DNA of 64,000 bases from CAVTHW01 sp963734625 (GCA_963734625.1 CAVTHW010000002.1:62001-126000), one strand, 5' to 3'. Positions 49,648 to 59,456 are shown, counted from the stretch's first letter. Notes: generated by a model not told the origin, from the sequence alone. A program made the numbers and translations.

Positions 49648-50451
49648 ATGGCGCAGACCTCCGAGCGCGTCCACGAATTCGGACCTTTCCGCTTCGACGC
49701 CGAGCAGCGGTTGCTGTTTCGGGATGGCGAACTGATACCGCTGGTACCGAAGGCGATTGACACCTTGCAAGTGCTGCTTGAGCGGCGCGGCCGCGTCGTG
49801 GGCAAGGACGAGCTGATGAGGCTGGTCTGGCCGGACACGGTCGTGGAAGAGTCCGGGCTGGCGCGCAACATTTCTCTATTGCGCAAGGCGCTCGGGGCGG
49901 AGGCGGATCTTTACATCGAAACGATTCCCAAGCGCGGCTACCGGTTTCTCGCCGGCTCGCCGGGGGCGACGGCCTCCTCGCCGCGCTGGCGGTGGCTTAT
50001 CGCAACCGGTGTGGTGGTGCTGGCTGCTTTCGTCTACTGGCAGTTCTACGCCCCCTCCCGCTACCTCCCGCGGGGGAGTGGTTTCGCCGTCCTGGCTGCG
50101 CTCCCTTTCGAATGTCTTCCGGCCGGGCCTGAGTGCCGGGCGTTTTCGCAGGGGTTCAACGAGGTTCTGGTGGCGGAGTTGTCGAAGCTGGAGCGGGTCC
50201 ACGTGATTTCGCCCAGCACGGTCCGCCGCTATCAGCAGGTCGGGATCTCTCCCGTCGTAATGGCTCGTGTGCTGGGCGTTGAGGTGATCTTGGAGGGTTC
50301 CGTGCAGCAGCAGGGGGACCGGCGCGTGATCACCGCGCGGCTGGCCGATGTTCACTCAGGCAAGTTGATCTGGGGCGGCGCCTACGACGGCCAAGCCCCA
50401 GCCAGCGCCATCACGGCGGAAGTCGGCACGCGGCTTCGCGCAAGTCGTTGA
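49648..50451 (+). CDS. CadC-like membrane regulator with winged helix
   Basis: 267 residues from ATG 49648. N-terminal OmpR-type winged helix (FGPFRFDAEQRLLFRDGELIPLVPKAIDTLQVLL; IETIPKRGYRF) is followed by one membrane helix (WLIATGVVVLAAFVYWQF). A periplasmic TolB/FlgO-like alpha-beta domain (FAVLAALPFECLP, FNEVLVAELSKL, VILEGSVQQQGDRRVITARLADV) completes it. It lacks the long TPR tail usual for this Acidobacterial group. It is divergent from feoA by about 140 bases. Confidence 0.85.
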   Translation: MAQTSERVHEFGPFRFDAEQRLLFRDGELIPLVPKAIDTLQVLLERRGRVVGKDELMRLVWPDTVVEESGLARNISLLRKALGAEADLYIETIPKRGYRFLAGSPGATASSPRWRWLIATGVVVLAAFVYWQFYAPSRYLPRGSGFAVLAALPFECLPAGPECRAFSQGFNEVLVAELSKLERVHVISPSTVRRYQQVGISPVVMARVLGVEVILEGSVQQQGDRRVITARLADVHSGKLIWGGAYDGQAPASAITAEVGTRLRASR

Positions 50452-50539
50452 TTCTTCGTTCCGCGAAGGAATAATTCAGGAATTCCGAAGCTCTCTTCGG
50501 AGGATTTTGGGGGATGCTGACGCTGGAGGCATAAATCCA

Positions 50540-50893
50540 GTGACCAATAAGTCATTGCTCGTCAACGTTGGCAAGTGGGGCGGACGGGCGACCGCGCTAC
50601 TGCTGGTTCTGTTTTGGGGCGCATTCTTCATTGAGCACCTTCGGGAATGGTTTCTGCGCGGAGGTGGGCAGTATCCGCCGCTGCGGGTCTGGATAGGGCA
50701 GATCCTGCACCTGGCCGTGCTCGCCGGTCTGGCCTCGATGCTTCGGTGGGAGAGGGCGGGGACGTTGATCACAGTAGCGGCCACCGCTTCGTTCTTTGCC
50801 TGGATCGGCTACCGCGGCACGCTGGTGCTTCCGTTGATAAACCTCGTGCCAATCGCCTTCTTCAGTCTCTACTGGCTGGCTCGAAGAAGCTGA
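50540..50893 (+). CDS. Small four-helix membrane protein
   Basis: 117 residues from GTG, preceded by GGAGG. Four hydrophobic stretches are predicted (ATALLLVLFWGAFFIEHL, ILHLAVLAGLASML, LITVAATASFFAWI, LPLINLVPIAFFSLYWL). I do not recognise a family. Its last 32 bases overlap the convergent rsmD. Confidence 0.65.
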   Translation: MTNKSLLVNVGKWGGRATALLLVLFWGAFFIEHLREWFLRGGGQYPPLRVWIGQILHLAVLAGLASMLRWERAGTLITVAATASFFAWIGYRGTLVLPLINLVPIAFFSLYWLARRS

Positions 50894-51398
50894 GGACGTT
50901 GTCGCCCTGTTTGAGCACACGGACCAGGCGCAGGCCGCCGCAGGCTTCCTCCAGTTTCAGCCTGGCCGGATGCTGGGCGATCACCGATGGCGGCGGGTCT
51001 TGCCCCAGGATCCGCAGAGCCTGTCCGTACTCGCGTACGAGATCATAAGGAGGGTCCAGGAACACGATGTCCGCTTCCAGTCGCGCCAGGCGGGCGAGCA
51101 CCGCGCCGCGGATGATCGACGCCGCGTCCCCGATCCCCAGCGCCTTCAGGTTCTCTTCGATGACGCGGATGGCCGGGCCGTGTTTCTCGATGAAGATGAC
51201 CCGGTTTGCGCCCCGGCTCAGCGCCTCGATGCCCACCGCGCCGCAGCCGGCGTAAGCGTCGAGAAAGGTGCAGCCGGCCAGGCGCGGCGCCAGCACGTTG
51301 AAGAGAGCTTCGCGCAGGCGATCGGGCGTGGGCCGCGTCGCCAGGCCGGGCACGCTTTTCAGGCGGCGGCTGCGGAACTCTCCACCAATCACGCGCAT
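50862..51398 (-). CDS. rsmD: 16S rRNA guanine-966 N2-methyltransferase
   Basis: 178 residues. RsmD landmarks: MRVIGGEFRSRRLKSV, PTPDRLREALFNVL, the SAM motif FLDAYAGCGAVGIEALSRG and the catalytic FLDPPY. It modifies 16S rRNA in the assembling small subunit. The ATG shares one base with the recG stop (TGATG), so the two are coupled. Confidence 0.93.
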   Translation of the reverse strand: MRVIGGEFRSRRLKSVPGLATRPTPDRLREALFNVLAPRLAGCTFLDAYAGCGAVGIEALSRGANRVIFIEKHGPAIRVIEENLKALGIGDAASIIRGAVLARLARLEADIVFLDPPYDLVREYGQALRILGQDPPPSVIAQHPARLKLEEACGGLRLVRVLKQGDNVLSFFEPASRD

Positions 51399-53497
51399 CA
51401 GGCCACCTCGACCAGTCCGTAGCGGCGCTGCCAGTGGTCGCGGAGGTAAGCCACGGCGCGCCGCAGTTCGTCTTCCGAGGGCGGGCTGGCGACGAAGGCC
51501 GTGGCCTCCGAGCGCGCCAGTTCGAGCAGCTCCGCGTCGCGCAACAGGTTGGCAATGCGCAGCGCGGGCAGCCCGCTCTGCCGCGTGCCGAAAAACTCGC
51601 CCGGCCCACGCAGTCTGAGGTCCATCTCGGCAATGTAGAAGCCGTCGCTCGAGTCCACCACAGTCCTGATTCTCTCCTGCGCCGCCGGATTCAGCTTCTC
51701 CGTCACCAGCACGCAATAACTCTGCTCCGCGCCGCGGCCGACGCGACCGCGAAGCTGATGAAGCTGCGCCAGGCCGAACTGTTCCGCCTGCTCTATCAGC
51801 ATGACCGTGGCGTTCGGCACATCGACGCCGACCTCGATCACGGTAGTCGAAACCAGGATCTTCAGCTCCCCGCGTTTGAAGCGGTCCATCACGGCTTCCT
51901 TCTCGGCGGCGGGCAGACGGCCATGGAGCAGTCCCACCGGCAGGCCGGGGAAGACCACTTCGGACAGATGCTGGTACATCTTCTGCGCGGCCTTGAGCGC
52001 TTTCGTCTCGGATTCCTCGATCACCGGGTAGACCACGTAGGCCTGGCGGCCCGCCTCGACCTGCTTCTGAAGAAAGCTGTAGACCAGTTCCACCCGGTCG
52101 TCCGGCACGTGCTTGGTGACGATCGGCCGGCGGCCGGGCGGAAGCTCGTCGAGGATCGAGACGTCGAGATCGCCGTACAGGGTAAGGGCCAGCGTGCGCG
52201 GAATGGGAGTGGCCGTCATCACCAGCACGTCGGGCGAGACGCCTTTGCGCCTCAGCTTGAGCCGCTGCATCACGCCGAAACGGTGCTGTTCATCGACAAT
52301 CGCCAGGCCCAGCTTTTGGAATTCGACATCCTCCTCGATCAATGCATGCGTACCCACCGCCACCTGCACCAGCCCCTCGGCCAGCAGCTTCTTGAGCTGC
52401 GTCTTCTCCCGCGAGGCCGTGGATCCGGTAATCAGCACCACCGTGTAGCCCAGGGGAGAGAGGAGGTTCCTTAGATAGATGTGGTGTTGCGCGGCCAGAA
52501 TCTCGGTGGGCGCCAGCATAGCCACCTGATAACCGTTTTCAATGGCGATGATGGCGGCCTCGGCGGCCACCACCGTCTTGCCGCTGCCCACGTCGCCCTG
52601 CAGCAGGCGGTTCATCGGATGGGGGTCCGCCATGTCGCGGGCGATCTCTCCCAGGACGCGCTTCTGCGCCGCGGTCGGCTTGAACGGCAGCATCTTCTTG
52701 ATCTGCTCCCGGGCGCGAGCCGAGAGCGCAAACGCAATGCCCGTCTGCAGTTGCGCCGCCCGCCGCTTGAGCGCCAGCCCACACTCCAGCCAAAAGAACT
52801 CTTCGAAAATCATGCGGAACTGCGCCGGCGAGCGGAACGCGTTCAGCAGCCGCGGGTCGTCGTCCTCGCCGGGAAAGTGCAGGCGGCGCAGCGCTTCGGA
52901 CCGGTCGAGCAGCTTCAGACGCTGCAGCAGGCTCGCCGGGAGGGGATCGCCGGGCAGATCCACGGCTTCGAGGACGGTGTAGAGCAGCTTGCGGAAAACG
53001 CGCGTCGTGATCTTGCCGGCCGCCTCGTAGATAGGCACCACGCGGCCGGTGTGCAACGACGCCTCGCCCTCGTCGTCATCTCCGGAAAGGATCTCGAACT
53101 CGGGATGCAGCATGACCAGGCCGCCCGAGTAGCTGTCCCACTCCACCTTTCCGTACAGCGCAATCTTGCGCCCCGGCGCGATGACGTCGGCGAGGTAAGC
53201 GGCGTGAAACCACTTCCCCAGCAGCACACCGCGGGAGTCGTCCGAGAAAGTGGCTTCGAACAAGCCCAGATCCCGGCGCCGGAAGCCCGCCAGATTGGCG
53301 CCGATGACGGTGGCGACAACGGTGGCCATCTCGCCGGGCGCAAGCTGCGAGACCGGTTTCAAATTACTGCGGTCCTCGTAGCGGAAGGGCGGATAGGAGA
53401 GCAGATCCTCGACCGTGAGGATGCCTTTGGTCGCGAGCACGGCCGCGCGAGCCGGCCCGACCCCTTTCACGTATTTCACGTCTGTCGAGAGGTTCAC
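51398..53497 (-). CDS. recG: ATP-dependent DNA helicase RecG
   Basis: 699 residues from GTG. An OB/wedge domain at the N-terminus recognises branched DNA. Helicase motifs follow: MNRLLQGDVGSGKTVVA (I), DEQHRFG (II), MTATPIPRTLALT (III), VIEVGVDVPNATVM (V) and QLHQLRGRVGRG (VI). It remodels stalled forks. RsmD follows directly. Confidence 0.95.
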   Translation of the reverse strand: MNLSTDVKYVKGVGPARAAVLATKGILTVEDLLSYPPFRYEDRSNLKPVSQLAPGEMATVVATVIGANLAGFRRRDLGLFEATFSDDSRGVLLGKWFHAAYLADVIAPGRKIALYGKVEWDSYSGGLVMLHPEFEILSGDDDEGEASLHTGRVVPIYEAAGKITTRVFRKLLYTVLEAVDLPGDPLPASLLQRLKLLDRSEALRRLHFPGEDDDPRLLNAFRSPAQFRMIFEEFFWLECGLALKRRAAQLQTGIAFALSARAREQIKKMLPFKPTAAQKRVLGEIARDMADPHPMNRLLQGDVGSGKTVVAAEAAIIAIENGYQVAMLAPTEILAAQHHIYLRNLLSPLGYTVVLITGSTASREKTQLKKLLAEGLVQVAVGTHALIEEDVEFQKLGLAIVDEQHRFGVMQRLKLRRKGVSPDVLVMTATPIPRTLALTLYGDLDVSILDELPPGRRPIVTKHVPDDRVELVYSFLQKQVEAGRQAYVVYPVIEESETKALKAAQKMYQHLSEVVFPGLPVGLLHGRLPAAEKEAVMDRFKRGELKILVSTTVIEVGVDVPNATVMLIEQAEQFGLAQLHQLRGRVGRGAEQSYCVLVTEKLNPAAQERIRTVVDSSDGFYIAEMDLRLRGPGEFFGTRQSGLPALRIANLLRDAELLELARSEATAFVASPPSEDELRRAVAYLRDHWQRRYGLVEVA

Positions 53498-53593
53498 CAG
53501 GAAATCCAGTCTACACGGTACAATAGCTTCACATGGCCGGGTTGTTGGCGGAGAAGACTGCTCTCATTCCGGGCCAAGTAATGGAATAACCAC

Positions 53594-54562
53594 ATGATTA
53601 AGGTTGAAGGCCTGACCAAGCGATACGCGCGCACCGTCGCCGTCGACAACATATCCTTTGAGGTTAAGAAGGGCAGCATCGTCGGCTTCCTGGGCCCCAA
53701 CGGGGCGGGAAAGACCACCACGATGCGGGTTCTGACCTGTTTTCTGCCACCCACCCAAGGCAGCGCGTCGGTCGCGGGCTACGACGTCCTCGAGCAGCCC
53801 TTCGAGGTGAAGAAGCGGATCGGCTACCTGCCCGAAACTCCGCCGCTGTACTTCGAAATGGAAGTGATCGAGTACCTCCGTTTCGTCGCCCAGTTGAAGG
53901 GCATCCCCAGGGCGGAGATCGAGACTCGCGTCGGCGGCGTGCTGGAGCGTTGCGCCATCGGCGACGTGCGCCGCACCATATTGGGCAAGCTCTCCAAGGG
54001 CTACCGCCAGCGCGTTGGTCTGGCCCAGGCGATCATTCACAACCCCGACGTGCTGGTGCTGGACGAGCCCACCGCCGGCCTCGACCCGAAGCAGATCCTG
54101 GAGACCCGGCATCTCATCAAGCAGCTCGCCGGCGACCATACCATCATCCTCAGCACGCACATCCTCCCCGAGGTCGAGCAGACTTGCGAGCAGGTCGTCA
54201 TCATCAGCAAAGGCAAGCTGGTTGCGACGGACTCGGTCGACAACCTCACCAAGCGGCTGCGCGGAGCGGAACTTATCGCGGTGGAGGTGGAGGGCCGGGA
54301 TACTCCGGTCGACGCCGCCGTTGTCCGCCAGCGCCTGGAGAAGGTGCCGGGGGTCAGTCGCGTGGTCCAGAAGGACGGCTCGCGCTGCGCCTTCGAGGTG
54401 GAGAGCCTGCAGGGCCGTTCGGTCCGCTCGGAGGTGGCGCGGGCCGTGGTGGAAGCGGGCTGGGACCTCCACGAACTGCGCGCGGTGGCCTTCAGCCTCG
54501 AGGAGATCTTCCTGCAACTCACGTCGTCGGACGAGGCCGCTCCCAGCGGAGGCGAGAAATGA
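53594..54562 (+). CDS. ABC exporter ATPase (GldA-like)
   Basis: 322 residues. Walker A GPNGAGKTTT, signature LSKGYRQRVGLAQA (usual LSGGQ replaced by LSKGY, a feature of this group), Walker B VLVLDEPTAGLD and switch histidine in ILSTHILPEVE. The C-terminal extension of about 90 residues is typical of GldA/NosF-like ATPases. Neighbours encode an ABC-2 permease and a GldG-like auxiliary, forming a GldA-F-G set. Related sets support gliding in Bacteroidetes but are widespread in non-gliders. Confidence 0.92.
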   Translation: MIKVEGLTKRYARTVAVDNISFEVKKGSIVGFLGPNGAGKTTTMRVLTCFLPPTQGSASVAGYDVLEQPFEVKKRIGYLPETPPLYFEMEVIEYLRFVAQLKGIPRAEIETRVGGVLERCAIGDVRRTILGKLSKGYRQRVGLAQAIIHNPDVLVLDEPTAGLDPKQILETRHLIKQLAGDHTIILSTHILPEVEQTCEQVVIISKGKLVATDSVDNLTKRLRGAELIAVEVEGRDTPVDAAVVRQRLEKVPGVSRVVQKDGSRCAFEVESLQGRSVRSEVARAVVEAGWDLHELRAVAFSLEEIFLQLTSSDEAAPSGGEK

Positions 54563-55326
54563 GAAACACCCTGACCATTTTCAGCAGGGAGATGAAGAGC
54601 TACTTTGCCTCCCCCATCGCCTATCTTCTGATGGCGGTGTTCGCCCTGATCTTCGGCTATTTCTTCTACATCGCGACGGCGATCTTCGTGCAGCGCGGCA
54701 TGGAATCGCAGATGCTGGGCCGGGGAACCCCAATGGACATGAACGAGTGGATCATCCGGCCGCTGCTTATGAACATCAGCGTGATCGGCCTGTTTATGAT
54801 CCCCATGATCACCATGCGGCTGTTCGCCGAGGAGAAGCGCTCGGGCACCATCGAGCTGCTGATGACCTCGCCGGTCCGCGACCTGGAGATCATCCTGGGC
54901 AAGTGGCTGGCCGGGGTAGCGTTGTTCGCCAGCATTCTGGCGGTCTCGTCTCTCAACCTGGGCTTCCTGTTTATGTACGGCAAGCCCGACTGGCGGCCCG
55001 TGCTGATCGGTTACCTGGGCCTGATTCTTCAGGGAGGCGCGCTGCTGGCGATTGGCGCCTTTATCTCGACCATGACCCGCAATCAGATCATAGCCGGCGG
55101 CGGCACTTTCGCCGCCTGCCTGCTGCTGTGGGTGCTGGACTGGGTGAGCTCCTATGAGACTGCCGCCTGGGCCAAGGTCCTTTCCTACATGTCCGTAGTG
55201 ACCCACTTCGAGACCTTCTCCAAGGGTGTCTTGGACACCAAAGATCTGGTCTTTTACGTCTCGGCAATCTTCCTGGGCCTGTTCCTCACGGCCCGCAGCC
55301 TGGAATCTCTTCGGTGGAGGGCGTAA
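54559..55326 (+). CDS. ABC-2 permease (GldF-like)
   Basis: 255 residues, six helices. The start MRNTLTIFSREMKSYFASPIAYL, the cytoplasmic MRLFAEEKRSGTIELLMTSPV and the IALLLGK-like helix (EIILGKWLAG) are typical of the GldF/NosY group. The ATG overlaps the ATPase stop (ATGA). The partner ATPase and GldG-like protein lie on either side. Confidence 0.92.
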   Translation: MRNTLTIFSREMKSYFASPIAYLLMAVFALIFGYFFYIATAIFVQRGMESQMLGRGTPMDMNEWIIRPLLMNISVIGLFMIPMITMRLFAEEKRSGTIELLMTSPVRDLEIILGKWLAGVALFASILAVSSLNLGFLFMYGKPDWRPVLIGYLGLILQGGALLAIGAFISTMTRNQIIAGGGTFAACLLLWVLDWVSSYETAAWAKVLSYMSVVTHFETFSKGVLDTKDLVFYVSAIFLGLFLTARSLESLRWRA

Positions 55327-55329
55327 CGT

Positions 55330-56706
55330 ATGAGGTTTAGCTGGCTGAAGGCACGACAAACCAAGTACACGGCGTATGTGGTGGCTTACCTGCTGGTCGT
55401 CCTGGCGGTGCTGTCGGCCGCCAACTTCCTGGCCAACCGGTACAACAAGTCATTCGACTCCACCACCAACAAGCGATACAGCCTCTCTCCGCAGACCGAG
55501 AAGGTGGTCAAGGGGTTAAAGCAGGATGCCCGGATCACCTACTTCGACAAGACCAGCCAGCTAACAACGGCGCGGGACCTGCTCGACCTCTATGGCAAGC
55601 TCTCCCCGAAGCTCAATGTCGCCTACGTCGATCCCGACAAGAAGCCCCAGGCGGCCAAAGCAGCCGGCGTCCGGACCTACGGAACGATCTTCGTCGAGGT
55701 GAACAACAAGAAGGAAGAAGCCAAGAGCCTGACCGAGGAAGAGGTCACCGGCGCACTTATCCGGGCGTTGAAGGGCGGCCAGCGGCTGGCTTGTTTCGTC
55801 ACCGGCAGCGGGGAACACGGTCTCGACGATTCCGGCCGCGGCGGCTACTCCTCGGTAAAGGATCTGCTGGAGCGCAACAACTACAAGACCAACACGATCT
55901 CGCTGCTGCAAATTCCGTCGGTCCCCAAGGACTGCACGGTGCTGATCGTGGGCGGGCCCCGCTTCGACTACCTGGACCCGGCGGTGAACGCGATCAAGTC
56001 CTACGTCGAATCCGGGGGGAGCGCGCTGGTAATGCTCGATCCGCCCCTTAAGTTCGGCAAGGAGCCAATCGGCGACAACGCCGCGCTCGCCAAGGTGCTC
56101 GAAGGCTGGGGAATCACCCTGGACAATGATCTGGTGCTCGACACCAGCGGCATCGGCGAAATCTTCGGCCTCGGTCCCGAGATCCCCATGGTGACCGACT
56201 ACTCCAGCCACCCCATGGTCCGTGATATGAGGGAGATAGCCACCGCATTCCCAATCGTACGCAGCGTCGAGGCCAAGCCGGCCGGCAATGCCACGAGCGA
56301 ATCGCTCCTCTCCTCTTCTTCCAACAGCTACGCGACCTCCAACCTGAGTTCTCAGTCGATAACGCTCAACCCCAAGACTGATAAGAAAGGGCCCCTGTCG
56401 CTGGCGGCCGCGGGGAGCCTCAAGGGCGCGCAGGGAGGGGCGCAGGGGCGTTTCGTGGTAGTTGGCTCCTCCGGATGGATTAGTAATAATACCCTCCGGT
56501 TCAACGGCAACGGCGATCTCGTCATGAACATGCTGAACTGGCTCTCCTCGGATGAGGATCTGATCTCGATCCGTCCCAAGGAGCCCGAGGACCGGCGCCT
56601 GACGCTGAGCCGGGTGCAGATGACCGGCATCTTCTACTCGAGCGTCGTTATCCTGCCTCTGCTGATCGTGGCGGCCGGCTTGGCCGTCTGGTGGCGCAGG
56701 AGATAG
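55330..56706 (+). CDS. GldG-like ABC auxiliary protein
   Basis: 458 residues. An N-terminal helix (AYVVAYLLVVLAVLSAANFLAN) and a C-terminal helix (YSSVVILPLLIVAAGLAVWW) anchor a large outer domain. Landmarks of the ABC_transp_aux family: NKRYSLSPQTEKVVKGL, YGTIFVEV, LTEEEVTGALIRAL, VTGSGEHGLDD and ALVMLDPPL. A serine-rich, low-complexity stretch is near residue 320 (ESLLSSSSNSYATSN). It starts three bases after the permease. Confidence 0.9.
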   Translation: MRFSWLKARQTKYTAYVVAYLLVVLAVLSAANFLANRYNKSFDSTTNKRYSLSPQTEKVVKGLKQDARITYFDKTSQLTTARDLLDLYGKLSPKLNVAYVDPDKKPQAAKAAGVRTYGTIFVEVNNKKEEAKSLTEEEVTGALIRALKGGQRLACFVTGSGEHGLDDSGRGGYSSVKDLLERNNYKTNTISLLQIPSVPKDCTVLIVGGPRFDYLDPAVNAIKSYVESGGSALVMLDPPLKFGKEPIGDNAALAKVLEGWGITLDNDLVLDTSGIGEIFGLGPEIPMVTDYSSHPMVRDMREIATAFPIVRSVEAKPAGNATSESLLSSSSNSYATSNLSSQSITLNPKTDKKGPLSLAAAGSLKGAQGGAQGRFVVVGSSGWISNNTLRFNGNGDLVMNMLNWLSSDEDLISIRPKEPEDRRLTLSRVQMTGIFYSSVVILPLLIVAAGLAVWWRRR

Positions 56707-56709
56707 ATC

Positions 56710-58054
56710 ATGCGGTTCCGCGGACTGTTGATAGCCGTTGCTACGCTGGCCCTCCTCGCGGGGGCCGTCTACTGGTCGAATCGAGCGGAACGGGCCAAGG
56801 AGGGCAAGCCGGCCCCGGACGCCCCTCCCCAGATCCTCTCGCTTGCCGCAGACCAGATCCAGCGCCTTGAGATCCGGAGCGCCGCCAGCGAGCCCACCGT
56901 GCTCCAGAAGAACGCCGGCGGCAATTGGGAAATGGTGACGCCTCCGAAGTGGCCTGTCGACCAGGATGCGGCCGGCGCAATCGCTTCGACGCTTTCCTCG
57001 CTCGCCTCCGAGCGCCTGGTTGAGGAGAAGGCCGCCGACCTGGGCCAGTTCGGGCTCGCCAGCCCTGCCGTGGAGATTACGGCCGGCCTCAAGGACGGCA
57101 AGTCGCGCAAGCTGCTGATCGGCGACGACAGCCCGGCCGGCGGCGGTTCCTTCGCGAAACTGGATGGCGACTGCGCGGGTCTTCACCATCGCCGTATTTA
57201 ACAAGACCGGCCTCAGCAAGACGCCGCGCGACCTGCGCGATAAGAGACTGATGGTCTTCGATGCGGAGAAGCTGGCCCGCGTCGAGCTCAGCGCCAAGGG
57301 GCAGACCGTCGAGTTCGGCAAGAACAGCCTGAACGAATGGCAAATCATCAAGCCCCAGCCGCTTCGGGCCGACGGCACCCAGGTGGACGACCTGGTGCGC
57401 GCGCTGGAGGGTGCGCGCATGGAGCTTTCGGCCAGCGATGAACAGGACAAGAAGAACGCCGCGGCATTCGCCGGCGCAACCCTGGTCGCGATCGCCAGGG
57501 TTACGGACGCTTCCGGGACCAAGCAGCTGGAGGTAAGGCGGGACAAAGACAAGAACTGTTTTGCGCGGGCCAGCGCCGTCGAGGGCGTCTTCAAGGTCGC
57601 CTCTGAGCTGGCTGACGGGCTCGACAAGGGCCTGGCGGATTTCCGCAACAAGAAGCTGTTCGATTTCGGCTTCAGCGATCCGGGCAAGGTCGAGATCCGG
57701 GACGGGACAAAGCAGACGGCCTACCAGAAACTGCCCGACAAGTGGATGTCCGGCCCCACTCAGGTGGATGCAACCACCGTGAACAACCTCATCGATAAGC
57801 TGCGCGATCTCACCGCTACCCGGTTCGTGGAGCGCGCTTTTCCCGCGCCCGTCTTTGAGGCCACTGTCACCTCGGACAACGGGAAGCGAGTCGAGAAGGT
57901 CCTGATCGCCCGAGAGGGGACCAGTTGCTTCGCCCGGCGCGAAAACGAGCCCGTCATCTACGAGCTGGACGCCAAGGCTGTGGAAGAGCTGCAGAAAGCG
58001 GCCTCCGGCGTGAAGTCTTACCAGCCGCCGAAACCGGAAGCCAAGAAGAAGTAG
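56710..58054 (+). pseudogene. DUF4340 protein, one frameshift
   Basis: Exported or anchored DUF4340 protein, the usual last gene of GldAFG-type sets. One N-terminal helix (GLLIAVATLALLAGAVYW) leads into repeated beta-rich modules (QIQRLEIRSAA, KWPVDQDAAGAIASTLSSL). Near 57165 the frame shifts: GGSFAKLD continues as ATARVFTIAVFNKTGLS in the next frame. One extra G in a GG pair explains it. Repaired length about 447 residues, ending in a lysine-rich tail. The upstream gene is intact and the rest reads cleanly, so a base error is plausible. Confidence 0.82.
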
Positions 58055-58070
58055 ATCGCTGGAGGCAAAC

Positions 58071-58445
58071 TCACTCGACGGGCTGCGCCTGGCGCCAGAG
58101 GCGCTCCAGGTCGTAGTACAGGCGGGCCTTTTCCGAGAAGATGTGCACGATGAAGTCGCCGTAGTCCGCCAGGATCCACTCGGCGTGCTGGTAGCCTTCC
58201 ACGCTCAACGGCAATTGGCCGAGGTGCTTCAATTGCAGATTGACCTCATCGGCGATGGCCTGAATTTGGCGCGAGTTCGACCCCGCGCAGATGATGAAGT
58301 AATCGGTGAAGGAAGTCACGGCGCGCAGATCCAGCACGCGAATGTCGGAAGCTTGCTTGGATTCGGCGGCCTTGACGGCGGCGGCCCACCCTTCGATGGG
58401 CTGTTTGGGCGCTTCACCCGCCCTCTTAGTCCGGATTGGTCTCAG
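58071..58445 (-). CDS. rsfS: Ribosomal silencing factor RsfS
   Basis: The conserved core GWAAAVKAAESKQASDIRV then LDLRAVTSFTDYFIICAGS and YQHAEWILADYGDFIVHIFSE identifies RsfS, which binds L14 and blocks subunit joining in starvation. The usual N-terminal helix is open in frame up to 58397, but no ATG, GTG or TTG precedes it; the nearest possible start is CTG 58445. Either a CTG start is used or another single-base shift hides the true start (a GTG in the next frame at 58420). Confidence 0.85.
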   Translation of the reverse strand: MRPIRTKRAGEAPKQPIEGWAAAVKAAESKQASDIRVLDLRAVTSFTDYFIICAGSNSRQIQAIADEVNLQLKHLGQLPLSVEGYQHAEWILADYGDFIVHIFSEKARLYYDLERLWRQAQPVE

Positions 58446-58508
58446 TGGTCGGCTCCTAAGCCGTATCGTACTACAGCCTGTGGCACACTGGGTATGAGGG
58501 ATATCGTC

Positions 58509-59447
58509 ATGACTCGAGCTACGCTACTTTGTCTGATTTGCCTGTTCGCCCTGGCTCCCCTGCTGGTGGCACAGACACCCATGACCAACGATGACGTGGT
58601 CAAGCTCGGCAAGGCAGGTCTCAGCGAGGATTTCGTCCTGAACCTGATCCAGCAGCAGCCTAGCGCGTTCGCGACCGACGCGGACCGCCTGGTGGAGTTG
58701 AAGAGCAACGGTTTGAGCGAGCGGCTCATCCTGGCCATGGTCAGGAAGGACCCGCCGCAGGAGCCGCTGACGAGCTACGCGGTGATCCAACTGGCTCAAG
58801 CGAAGTTCTCCGACAGCTTTCTGCTCGAATTGCTGAATACGCAGCCGGTCAGGATTTCCACCGACACCGCAAACATCGTCCGGCTAAAACAGGCCGGGCT
58901 TAGCGAGAGAGTTCTGGCGCGGATCGTGAACCAAGGCTCTTCGAAGCAACTGGCGCAAGGGACCGAGGTGGTGGTCCGGCTGATCGACGCGATCGACTCC
59001 GAGAGGAGCAGGGAGGGAGACACCTTCCGCGCCAGCCTGGAAGAGCCGCTTAGCATCGGCGGCAACGTCGTCGCTCCCAAAGACTCCGACGCCATGGTCA
59101 GGCTTGCCCAGAACAAGGAATCCGGCAAGATGACCGGCAAGACGGAACTGACCGTGGAACTGGTGACGCTGACCATCAATGGCAAACCGGTGCAGGTCAA
59201 CACGTCGTCGGTGTCGCAGTCGAGCGGCTCGCAGGGCGTGAAGACCGCGAAGACGGCGGCCGCGGTCGGCGCGGTCGGGGCCATTATCGGCGCTATCGCG
59301 GGCGGCGGCAAGGGCGCCGCCATCGGAGCGACCTCGGGTGCGGCGGTGGGCGCAGGGTCGCAAGTATTCCTCGGCGGCCAGCGCGTGCTCATCCCGTCGG
59401 AGACCGTGCTGACATTCACCACGGCGAGTCCTGTAGAATTCCAGTGA
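58509..59447 (+). CDS. Exported glycine-zipper protein of unknown function
   Basis: 312 residues from ATG 58509, preceded by GAGGG. Signal peptide ends LLVAQ. The N-terminal part contains three repeats of a 'DVVKLGKAGLSEDFVLNLI' type motif (about residues 28-45, 50-70, 110-135). A beta-rich region follows, then a glycine zipper (VGAVGAIIGAIAGGGKGAAIGATSG, about residues 255-285) typical of outer-membrane or lipoprotein insertions. I do not recognise a named family. Confidence 0.78.
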   Translation: MTRATLLCLICLFALAPLLVAQTPMTNDDVVKLGKAGLSEDFVLNLIQQQPSAFATDADRLVELKSNGLSERLILAMVRKDPPQEPLTSYAVIQLAQAKFSDSFLLELLNTQPVRISTDTANIVRLKQAGLSERVLARIVNQGSSKQLAQGTEVVVRLIDAIDSERSREGDTFRASLEEPLSIGGNVVAPKDSDAMVRLAQNKESGKMTGKTELTVELVTLTINGKPVQVNTSSVSQSSGSQGVKTAKTAAAVGAVGAIIGAIAGGGKGAAIGATSGAAVGAGSQVFLGGQRVLIPSETVLTFTTASPVEFQ

Positions 59448-59456
59448 GGAGGTTTC

